64,000 bases of DNA, from positions 236,501-300,500 of the forward strand of contig JAUJYZ010000465.1 in assembly GCA_033675265.1 (NCBI GenBank). Direction: 5' to 3'. Every line of letters begins with the position of its first letter. Position 1 is the first letter of the stretch. A model generated the notes under the pieces. The model did no database searches. It was given only the letters and a program-made list of their open reading frames with translations, and was not told the origin of the DNA. Made by a program: the position numbers and the translations under genes. This DNA is from Actinostola sp. cb2023 (lineage: Eukaryota > Cnidaria > Anthozoa > Actiniaria > Actinostolidae). This document shows, piece by piece, positions 33,301-45,300 of the stretch.

Positions 33301-36300
33301 TCTTGGTACTTGATGCTTGTTCTTGATATTTAGTTTGGTACTTGATGCTTGTTCTTGATCTTTTTGGTACTTGATGCTTGTTCTTAATTCTTGATCTTTC
33401 TGGTGCTTGATGCTTGTTATTAATTCTTGATCTTCTTGGTACTTGATGCTTGTTCTTGTTCTTGATCTTCTTGGTACTTGATGCTTGTTCTTGTTCTTGA
33501 TCTTCTTGGTACTTGATGCTTGTTCTTGTTCTTGATCTTCTTGGTACTTGATGCTTGTTCTTAATTCTTGATCTTCTTGGTACTTGATGCTTGTTCTTAA
33601 TTCTTGATCTTCTTGGTACTTGATGCTTGTTCTTAATTCTTGATCTTCTTGGTACTTGATGCTTGTTCTTAATTCTTGATCTTCTTGGTACTTGATGCTT
33701 GTTCTTGTTCTTGATCTTCTTGGTACTTGATGCTTGTTCTTGTTCTTGATCTTCTTGGTACTTGATGCTTGTTCTTGTTCTTGATCTTCTTGGTACTTGA
33801 TGCTTGTTCTTGATATTTAGTTTGGTACTTGATGCTTGTTCTTGATATTCTTGGTACTTGATGCTTGTTCTTGTTCTTGATCTTCTTGGTACTTGATGCT
33901 TGTTCTTGATATTTAGTTTGGTACTTGATGCTTGTTCTTGATCTTCTTGGTACTTGATGCTTGTTATTAATTCTTGATCTTCTTGGTACTTGATGCTTGT
34001 TCTTAATTCTTGATCTTCTTGGTACTTGATGCTTGATGCTTGTTCTTGTTCTAGATCTTCTTGGTATACTTGATGCTTGTTCTTGTTCTTGATCTTCTTG
34101 GTACTTGATGCTTGTTCTTAATTCTTGATATTCTTGGTACTTGATGCTTGTTCTTGTTCTAGATCTTCTTGGTATACTTGATGCTTGTTCTTGTTCTTGA
34201 TCTTCTTGGTACTTGATGCTTGTTCTTAATAATAATAATAATAATAAACTTTATTTTACAAGGGAAAAAACATATTACAGCTTGAGCTGAAAAACTTATG
34301 GCCCTTCTAATCTAAAAATATAAATATAATCTTAAAAAATATATATATAAATATCTATCCTAATATCTATCCTAATCTAAACCTAAATACTAATATATTC
34401 ATATACATAATATTGATAAATTTCTAAAAATATAAAAAATTATAAAAATTAATCGACTATGAAATGATCAATACCTTCATACTGGCTGATTATAAAATTA
34501 CGAAAAGAATTCTTCAATAAGCGAATACTACAACATTGTTTTATCGAAGCTGGTAATGAGTTCCATAGTTCTTCATCTTCTTGGTACTTGATTCTTGGCA
34601 ATGTTCTTGTTCTTGATATTTAGTTTGGTACTTGATGCTTGTTCTTGATCTTTTTGGTACTTGATGCTTGTTCTTAATTCTTGATCTTTCTGGTGCTTGA
34701 TGCTTGTTATTAATTCTTGATCTTCTTGGTACTTGATGCTTGTTCTTGTTCTAGATCTTCTTGGTACTTGATGCTTGTTCTTGATCTTCTTGGTACTTGA
34801 TGCTTGTTCTTGTTCTTGATCTTCTTGGTACTTGATGCTTGTTCTTGATATTTAGTTTGGTACTTGATGCTTGTTCTTGATCTTTTTGGTACTTGATGCT
34901 TGTTCTTGATCTTCTTGGTACTTGATGCTTGTTATTAATTCTTGATCTTCTTGGTACTTGATGCTTGTTCTTGTTCTTGATATTTAGTTTGGTACTTGAT
35001 GCTTGTTCTTGTTCTTGATCTTCTTGGTACTTGATGCTTGTTCTTGTTCTTGATCTTCTTGGTACTTGATGCTTGTTCTTGTTCTTGTTCTTCTTGGTAC
35101 TTGGTGCTTGGCAATGTTCTTGTTCTTGATCTTTTTGGTACTTGATGCTTGTTCTTAATCTTTCTTGGTACTTGATGCTTGTTCTTGTACTTTCTTGCAC
35201 TTGATGTTCTTGTTCTTGTTCTTGATCTTCTTGGTACTTGATGCTTGTTCTTGTTCTTGATCTTCTTGGTACTTGATGCTTGTTCTTGTTCTTGATCTTC
35301 TTGGTACTTGATGCTTTGTTCTTGTTCTTGATCTTCTTTTGTACTTGATGCTTGTTCTTGTTCTTGATCTTCTTCTTGGTACTTGATGCTTGTTCTTGAT
35401 CTTCTTCTTCTTCTTGGTACTTGACTTGATGCTTGGCTTGATGTTCTTGTTCTTGATCTTCTTGGTACTTGATGCTTGTTCTTGTTCTTGTTCTTCTTGG
35501 TACTTGGTGCTTGGCAATGTTCTTGTTCTTGATCTTTTTGGTACTTGATGCTTGTTCTTGATCTTCTTTCTTGATGATCTTTTGGCTTGTTCTTGTACTT
35601 GATTCTTGGCATGCTTGTTCTTGTTCTTGATCTTCTTGGTACTTGATGTTCTTGTTCTTGTTCTTGATCTTCTTGGTACTTGATGCTTGATGCTTGTTCT
35701 TGTTCTTGATCTTCTTGCTACTTGATGCTTGTTCTTGTTCTTGATCTTCTTCGTACTTGATGCTTGTTCTTGTTCTTGATCTTCTTGGTACTTTGATGCT
35801 TGTTCTTGATCTTCTTGGTACTTGATGCTTGTTCTTGGTACTTGATGTTCTTGTGGTACTTTTCTTGATCTTCTTGATGCTTGTACTTGATGCTTGTTCT
35901 TGTTCTTGATCTTCTTGGTACTTGATGCTTGTTCTTGTTCTTGATCTTCTTCGTACTTGATGCTTGTTCTTTGTTCTTGATCTTCTTGGTACTTGATGCT
36001 TGTTCTTGTTCTTGATCTTCTTGGTACTTGATGCTTGTTCTTGTTCTTGATCTTCTTGGATGCTTCTTGCTTGTTCTTGATCTTCTTGGTACTTGATGCT
36101 TGTTCTTGTTCTTGATCTTCTTTGTACTTGATGCTTGTTCTTGATCTTCTTGGTACTTGATGCTTAATAATAATAATAATAATTCTTGTTCTTGATCTTC
36201 TTGGTACTTGATGCTTGTTCTCTGTTCTTGATCTTCTTGGTACTTGATCCTAATCTTAAAATACTAATATCTTGATATACATAATCTTGGTACTTGATTA

Positions 36301-39300
36301 TAAAAATTGTTCTTGAAATCTTGATCTTCTACTGGTACTTGATGCTTGTTCTCGAAGCTGTAATTCTTGATCTTCATCTTGGTACTTGATGCTTGTTCTT
36401 GTTCTTGATATTTAGTTTTGGTACTTGATGCTTTCTTTCTTGATTCTTGACTTCTTCTTGGTACTTGATGCTTGTTCTTGTTCTTGATCTTCTTGGTACT
36501 TGATGCTTGGCAATGTTCTTGTTCTTGATCTTCTTGGTACTTGATGCTTGTTCTTGTTCTTGATCTTCTTGGTACTTGATGCTTGTTCTTGTTCTTGGTA
36601 CTTGATGATCTTCTTCGTACTTGATGCTTGTTCTTGTTCTTGATCTTCTTGGTACTTGATGCTTGTTCTTGATCTTCTTGGTACTTGATGCTTGTTCTTG
36701 TTCTTGATCTTCTTCGTACTTGATGCTTGTTCTTGTTCTTGATCTTCTTGGTACTTGATGCTTGTTCTTGATCTTCTTGGTACTTGATGCTTGGCAATGT
36801 TCTTGTTCTTGATCTTCTTGGTACTTGATGCTTGTTCTTGTTCTTGATCTTCTTGGTACTTGATGCTTGTCTATCTTACATCGGGATTTGTCCCGTCTGA
36901 GGGGACAACTCCCGGGAAATATCCCGTTAATCGTCATCAAAAATGGGATTTGTCCCTTACAATGGGATTTGTCCCGCGGGACCGGGAGATGTCCCTGGAA
37001 ATTGTCCCTCCAACGGGAAAAGTCCCACGGGACAGGGAAATGTCCCGGGAATTGTCTCTTCAAATGGGAATTGTCCCGAGGGACAGGGAATTGTCCCATT
37101 GGTTGCATTCGGCGCGATTTTGTTTATGGTAATTTCATATAACACTAAGAGATATTAATTGCACTCATATTTATTTTTTCCATGTTTTTTTTCACTAATG
37201 TTTCATAAAAAGCTAAAATGAGCATTTCGAGCTTTGAGTATTTCGTGTATGATTTTAACAGAGATGAACGTTCAACAACATATTTAACAGTAACAAGTCA
37301 GTTAATATAATGATAACACCGTTAAATCTAAACTAGAAAAGAAGGAACCGCGAACGAAAATGCTGTAGGTATACGTAGGATCTGTAAAAGATCTAATCAG
37401 CTATACATATGGCAAACATGAAATTCAAGAAAGGCTGATACTACGTTGTAAAATAAAAAGATTAACACAACACCAACATGATAGAGCAAGAGAGAGCCAG
37501 GATCTGCAACCGTAGACAGCTGTTTCGTCCTTTTGGGACTCCTCAGTACGGTGTAGCGAGAGCAACAAACACCAACTTAGAAAGCCAATGTATGTTACTT
37601 GCGCATCGACTCTGATGCGCATGGATAGCAATCTTGCTTGTATATTTGTTGTTCTTATTGCCTCTGTGGTGAAGGCCAACGTGAACTAGCTCTCTTGTAA
37701 TAGAATCTTCCATATCTTCTATCTATAAAAACAAAATACACTCATATTAACAAATATCTAACAATCTAATAATAATAATATAGATGTCATTCTGGGAAAG
37801 TCACTTCCGAAGTGCTTTATTACTGAACGGAGCACGGTTGAAGCTGTTCTCTTTGCTTTATTATATAGAAACTATGGAGTTTTGATAAAAAAAGAACCAG
37901 AATGGTGAAAAAAAGGCAAGAAAGTTGAGGATTCTGTTGTGTTTTTGAATAACATTTTAGCGAGTGAAGTGCGCGCGCTATTGACGGCAGTAATTCCAAA
38001 CAGCCGAAAAATTAATAGCGTCATCAAACCGTGCTCCGTTCTCTGTTATAAAATAACTATGATATAACGCGCGCTCTGATTGGCCAAAGAATGCGTATTG
38101 CGCGTGCTCTATGAGAGCACAGTGCACGCGCGCGCAGATATTCCAACATTTTTACAACGCATAAAATTGAAAACTTGCTTTAAAATCATACTTGTATTTT
38201 ATAAAAGAAATAGAAAATACAATACAGCACAGCTTAGAGCCAATCAGAGCACGCGGATTGACTTGAATAATTAACAAATAGAACAGCTTTTTCCGTTCTC
38301 CGTTCAGTAATACAGCACGAAGGAAGTGACGAGAGCACGAAAGAAGTGTAGGGATATACGGCTCGTGCTCTCACACTGACTTCTTGAGTGCTCTCGGCAC
38401 TCAAGAGAGTTGCAGCGTGTGTCCACCTCTGCAACATGTTGCGCGCGATGTTGCAGAAGTAGAATCGAGTCCTACTTCTGCAACATTGCGAGCAAGAAAT
38501 TACGTCGTATTAGCGCGCGCTAGTCAATTGCGAGCAACATGTTGCAGAGGTGGACACGCTGCAACAAAATTGCCAGCAATGTTGCGCGCAATGTTGCACC
38601 GTGTGTCCGCACCTTAATAGAGATATTTAGCAAATATGACTTGACGTGAAAGAAGACGGCGTGCGCACTGACGAATAACTGTGAAAACGACCATTGGCGT
38701 CCTCAACGTTATGAAGAGGACGTGAAAACAAGTGAAATGGCGTCGTGAAATTGATGTCGCGACGTTGTCACGGTAGTCACGCAATGACCAAATGTGATCT
38801 ATTCGTCATCTGACGGTCGCGTTATCACGTCGCGTTCTATTTGCTTTATTATATAGCCAATCGCGCGGATTGACTTGACTATATAATAAATGATCATAAT
38901 ATTATTTTGATGATTTATCTAAACATTTCATTTGTTGGTACTATTTCTGTTCCCTGGCATTGCAGTAAACTTGGAATACTTACGAAATCGTTGCTAAAAC
39001 ATTCATGAGTTCGGTTTGCCAGGGTTTCATTGTAACGCAGTGTATGATAATGTTCGATAACGGTTTTAGCTTTAACAAAATATGCTTCCAAATTCGCTGA
39101 CTTTCCAGCCTGAAAAAGAATTAACACAGACTGTTTAATTAGTTTGCTCGTTTAGAAGAGTATAAAAGTACCAACTGAAGATTACTAACCTCCCTAACTT
39201 GTTTCAATATCTCAGTGTTTTGCAAATATAAAAACAGGCAGTCCTCCTTTGTTGGCATTTATTTTAAACATGATTAATCATTCGATCTGTAAACCAACAA

Positions 39301-42300
39301 GATATATCAATTGGCCTGGTAGAATAACAATAGGTGTTTATACCTATTAGCGGAAGAAAACGTACACATTATTGCTACCTTTTAAGACAAATAACAAAGC
39401 CAAAATATTACTAACACATATATAGTATATACACTCAATTGCAGAAAGGTTGTAGTATACATGTATACAAATATCTAATGAGATACAAAGTGCAAAACAT
39501 CGCTTATTTTCTTCTAATATATCAGAATCATCAATTTTAGATTAGTATCGCATCCAACAAGGACAACACAATAGTATTCAGCACTATTTTGTGGCTTAAA
39601 CAGTTGTATTTTAGCATATCTAACATTTTGCATCTCATTAGATATTTGTATATTTGTATAAATGTATTCTACAACGTTTCTGCAATTGAGTGTACTAACA
39701 ATATACTATCGGCAATAAAGTGAAAAGAACAAGTGGCAGGGTTATTGCACAACAGCAAAACCAATTAATCCAGGTCCAGGAGTCCCTTTGCCATTCTAGT
39801 TAGTCACAGATCATTATGCACTTTCAAAATATATTAGTTTAAAAGTAGGATTGCTGAACATTCACAAACATATAAATCCTCTAGCTTTGATCGGATTCTC
39901 TAAAACTACAACATCACAGTAACTAGATGAGAAAATTAACTACTTAGACAGCATTGATAGAAAGTGGATGTAATCGAGTCACTTGTTCATTCATACTTAC
40001 AGAAATTCTAATGATGCTGGATCAATCGAATCGAAATCTGCAAAAAAAGTCAATAAATAAAATAATAATGTTGTCGATCGCATAAAATAAGCTGTTGAGG
40101 GCATAATAGAAATCAATCAAATGAATTGTATATCAGAAAGAAGTGTAAATACAATGAAATACAAGCAATTTTCAAGAATCCAAGAAAGCGTGGCTTACCT
40201 GAATTTGTTTGGTTCCGAGAGAAATAATTTTCGATTGGAATACAGGATTGAGGATCTTACGGATAGTACATAGGCGGTTAACCATTAAGATTTGACGATT
40301 ATGTCAATTTGACATCAAAATTGATGAAATAAATGATCAAATCGCAAACAGTGGAAAGTAATGAACACGATAACATCAACAAATATTTGATCTGCAGTGG
40401 TTGCTATGGCAACATAAAATGCCTGGTACTTGATGCTTGTTCTTGTTCTTGATCTTCTTGGTACTTGATGCTTGTTCTTGTTCTTGATCTTCTTGGTACT
40501 TGATGCTTGATCTTGATCTTCTTGGTACTTGATGCTTGTTCTTGTTCTTGATCTTCTTGGTACTTGATGCTTGTTCTTGTTCTTGATCTTCTTGGTACTT
40601 GATGCTTGATCTTGATCTTCTTGGTACTTGATGCTTGATCTTGATCTTCTTGGTACTTGATGCTTGTTCTTGATCTTGATCTTCCTGAATGGTACTTGAT
40701 GCTTGTCCTTGTTTTTAATCTTGGTACTTGATGCTTGTTCTTGTTCTTGATCTTCTTTGTACTTTTGCTTGATGTTCATTCTTGTTTTTGACCTCCTGCC
40801 TTTTTCGGCTCGACGGAGAGCCCTCATCGATGAACATTACCCATGCTCATTAGCGGTCTCGTCGCGTGGGCTTGAGCACTTGTACACTGAGCTGTATCAT
40901 TTTTCACGACGTTCATTTTTTCATTATACAGAACACTTGCCAGTGCTCCAAAAGTGAAATATGTCGTTTCAACTTTGTAAACAACACCTCCAAATGCGAA
41001 TGCAACTCGACTGCTCCAGGATCTAACTGCTCTGCAAGTAGGTACCATGAATACATCGGCATTCCAGTTTCATAATCGTTGTTGCCCAGTTGATTGCACG
41101 GCAAGGTCTTCATGCAGCTGCACAAACTGTCCTGGCTATTGTTCTTTAAGTAAAAACAATACATAGAATGACAATAGAACAATAGCCAGGACTTTTGTGC
41201 AGCTACACGAATACCTGACTTGATTGCACACTCAACTATAACAATTGCTTGATATCAATAGACGTCATTTCCGGTCTCGTGAGGATATATCTTTCATCAC
41301 CTGAATTGCACTTTTTCAATAGAATACTATCTGCTTGATAGCAGTTGTAGGGTAGTATTTGCCCGGCATTAATTTGAAGGCAAATGATGAGATTCAAGGA
41401 TCCGGAGTTTTAACAGCTGATTGATATCAATCAATTGATACTCACATCCATACAGTTTAAACAAAGGAATTGAAATAAGTTTACATATTCTAATAATAAA
41501 GGTTCTGCATTTTTATGTTCCACACACACTATAAGGTAAGTGGGAACTAAGTTGTTTCTCCAAAACCTCTATGTCGTCTTCTGAACCGAAGGAAACTAGT
41601 TCCCTAGTACGTGACATATGGAATAAAAGTATACAACTTTATTAAAGAATTGTAATCCCTTAATAAGCTTAAAAGCTGACTAAATCTTGTAATATCTCAG
41701 CGATGTATTTCTCACGGTATGAAAATGAATAAACTGCTATATCGATGTGTTTCTAGAACAAGAAAAGGGACCGTAAATATATGTATTAAATATAAACGAT
41801 CGCGCACACAAAGTACGCAAATAACAAAAACGTATTACTGAAGATGTACGCACGGAAACACTAAACGACCAAAATGTACAAAGCAATTGCTCTATAATAC
41901 CTTTTTTAACTTTTCAGACTTATCTACAACTGTATCACCTTCACCAACATACACGGCTCATTCACCCTCTTCCTCGTTCCCTTCCTCCTCTTCCTCGTTC
42001 CCTTCCTCCTCTTCCTCGTTCCCTTCCTCCTCTTCCTCGCTCCCTTCCTCCTCTTTCTCGTTCCCTTCCTCCTCTTCCTCGTTCCCTTCCTCCTCTTTCT
42101 CGTTCCCTTCCTCCTCTTTCTCGTTCCCTTCCTCCTCTTCCTCGTTCCCTTACTCCTCTTTCTCGTTCCCTTCGTCCTCTATCTCTTCATTCTCTTCCAG
42201 TACTCAATCCATCTCACCCTCACCCTCACCCTCACCCTCGTCCACGTTTACACCTACAACTACAGCGTCAGTCTCTACTACGTCTTCAACATCAACAGGT

Positions 42301-45300
42301 ACGTGGCATGCGTTACAACAAGGTATATATACCGTGCACTGTGTCTTTTATTACCTTATGACACAGTAAAAAAATATTGTTACAACAGTTGCAATGATAG
42401 TACAAAAAGTACAAAAACTTGACCCGATAGCCTGGGCTTGAAACCTTTGTTCAGAGTCATTGGAGTGTAACTTCAATATCTTAATCGCTTATACGCCGAA
42501 TTCATAATAGCGGATTTTTAGTTTGGCGATACGATACGTTCCTGGTGCAAATGATCATTGTCATTTCAAACAGTACCTAGAAATAAACATTTTTGGAAAG
42601 TTTCTTTGCTGTAGACAAAATATCATTGGAGTTATTGTTAAGGGAATGCTCTAGGTAGGCTAATTACAATTTGAGGTGCGGTCACTTTTATAGTGACGCG
42701 CACTAACTGTCTATCATTATATCAATGTCAGTTTGATCTAGGTTCGTGATTGGCTATATACTATGTAGTTCTAGATTACAATTATCAAATACGCAGTTAA
42801 GTCGTACAAGTAATCTAAAGATTTTATATAGTTAACTTCTGAAATACTGCAACAAGTTATACTGTTGGATAGTGAAAATTATAAGTTATCTGATTGTGTC
42901 TAAATAATGTAAGTGGGAAATAGGAATAAGAAGTTCTGATGAAGTATAGTGTCTTTGGGTGTGGTAGATAATTGTGTGTCAACAATGCTAAATTAGGAGG
43001 AGACTGAATGATAAGAAAATAGGAAATTGATCTAGAATACAATCTGGCATTAATGGAACTGAAGTCTTAATAGCGTTGACTTAGCTTATCAATAAATGAG
43101 AGGAATGTAGTTGTTTTATCTAAAAGTGTTTTGAGAATATACAGCAATTAATAGTGTCGGTAAAATCAGTAATTCTGTTGTGTAACATATGACAGATCAT
43201 AAATAGAGAGTTTTGTATGTATTTCTCAAGTGAATCCTCACCAGCCTCGTTTTAATTTGGTGCAAATTTACAAATTCAAATATTCATATCTTCTCAAGGA
43301 TTTATTATTTGGTTTCAAAACACACACATAGTATTTAGATAATCACATTCTATCATGTCAAATATTTACTTTTCCCAAAATAATATTTTATGGCTTTTAT
43401 GCAAATTAGAAGCAGCCATTATGAATTCGGTCTATTAAACTGTTATAATTAAAACACTCATTAGTATGCTTTAAACAGTGGCGATCACTGGTACTTGTGA
43501 TGATAAGTGATGACAATCAATAGATTTCTGCAATTTTGGAGTAAGGTCATAAGATAAATTGGTTATTGAATGGCCACTGATGGCTATTCAATAACCCTTA
43601 CGTAACAGTCTCTGTCAAATATATAGTCTAGTAGCCTCTCTCGAATAAAATCTCGAATACCAATGGGGAGTTTGCAGGTCTTGCCCGTGACATTGCCCAC
43701 CACCATACGTTTCTCAGTAAGAAAAAGGCCAACTTCGATCGCCCATAACTTTCGCTCTATTCATCGAAATTACTTCAAATATTATACTTACATTATAGCT
43801 ACCGCATCTCTGTCACTTCTAAATAAAATTACTACAATACACACAGTTTATAAAGTATTGAGAATTCAGAGGAAAAAGTAGCTTAACGATATTGTACTTT
43901 TTTATTTGTCTCGGTTAAACCAACGTTTCATAAATGAACTCATGTTCAGTAGTGTTTTTCATAACCAAACCCTTCCATTCAAATATCCCCATCACAAGAA
44001 AGAGGATGTCAGAATTAGTAAGTTTTCAAAGTTTTGCTAGGTTTAGTTAGATATTGAAATTGTATTGTCCAGCCCATGTATGGTTTGCTATGGATGGACG
44101 TCAAAAAATTACAGAGTTTGTATGGGAAAATAGACATCTTTGCAATTGATACCCTCTAGCATCGTCAGTATTTTAAAAGCTGAAATTCACCAAACTTTGC
44201 AGACTAGCTAAGTTTGGTCTGCTCTCTCAGAAAATGTTTACCAGTTTATTATTGGATCAGTTTCACGGACTTGGTTTCAGTCCCTGCTTGTTTTGGTAAT
44301 GGCTAAATGATTTGATACGTAAAACTTTCATTTTTGTAGTTATGTTTGTCTTCTCATTGTGTTCCAGATTGCCAACTTGATTTTCCCAGAGCTTCAACGC
44401 AAGACTATGTTACAATATCCTCTGCATTTGCCCAAGCAGTTACGCAATTTACCTTGTCGTTTTGGCTGAAGATTCCTTCTTCATACAGCGGCTTAGTCCT
44501 AGTTTTCGGCTACGCAACGACTGATGGAAATTCCCAGATGTCTTTGGGAATCAAACGAGACGGAATCACTGAAATTGACATCAATGGAGGTTCAGCGTAA
44601 GTAAAATCAATTAACTTATTAATAATATTCATGAAAACAATTCTCGATTCTGATTGGCTAAGAGCGATTTTCTCTGACGAAGCAAATGGCAAACTGAAGC
44701 TGTTTTCCTCAATTTAGAATCGTGTCTAAAGTGTCCAAGTTCACAATTAATAATTTCAGTCAAATGTCTTAAAATCCTTCATTGAATTTTTGAAGTTGAA
44801 GTTTGTAAAAAGTTGAGAAGATTTACTCAATTTTGACTTTTCATCAAAGCGTTAGCCGCCCCAGGGTTAATCCGAGGAAACAATGAAAATGCTCAAACTG
44901 CAATATCCGTGGTCGAGTAATTTAGAATATGTATAGGATATCGCGTAAACTAGAGAACAGCTGGTATAATTTTGAGATATTTCGAAGAATTATTCGTGCC
45001 TATAAATCCCGAATTGCACGAGCAGTTTTTGCGATGTTTTTGTTTGAAGAGGTAATGGTAATCATATCAAACTTATGTTATACAAAAGGTCATTGTTTCA
45101 CATATGCAGATGAGGCGAGTCTTGTTTAGGCGAAAAACAGCATGATTTTGATACATTTTTGCTTTTTACTGCATTGTTAAAATACAAATCAAAAACCTAC
45201 CAACGGAATATAAAAGACGAATATGTAAGGAATCAATAAGCTGGCAATTCAAGCACAAATAAAGAGATTTGAAGGTGGCATTTTCCGTTTCTTCAAAATT

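Noticed and set aside
34751..36797. Long minus-strand reading frames of 120-244 codons rich in Lys, Gln, Arg and Ser
   Set aside because: They follow the 35-bp period exactly in all three frames, start and stop at unit irregularities, and have no start context or splice signals. They are a by-product of the minisatellite.
36860..37145. Overlapping forward frames of 71-91 codons over the GGGA/TCCC cluster
   Set aside because: Several frames are open at once because the palindromic units lack stops; no domain or codon bias.
37425..37679. Minus-strand 84-codon frame in intron 2
   Set aside because: No motif, no repeat or family recognition, and position inside a repeat-filled intron.
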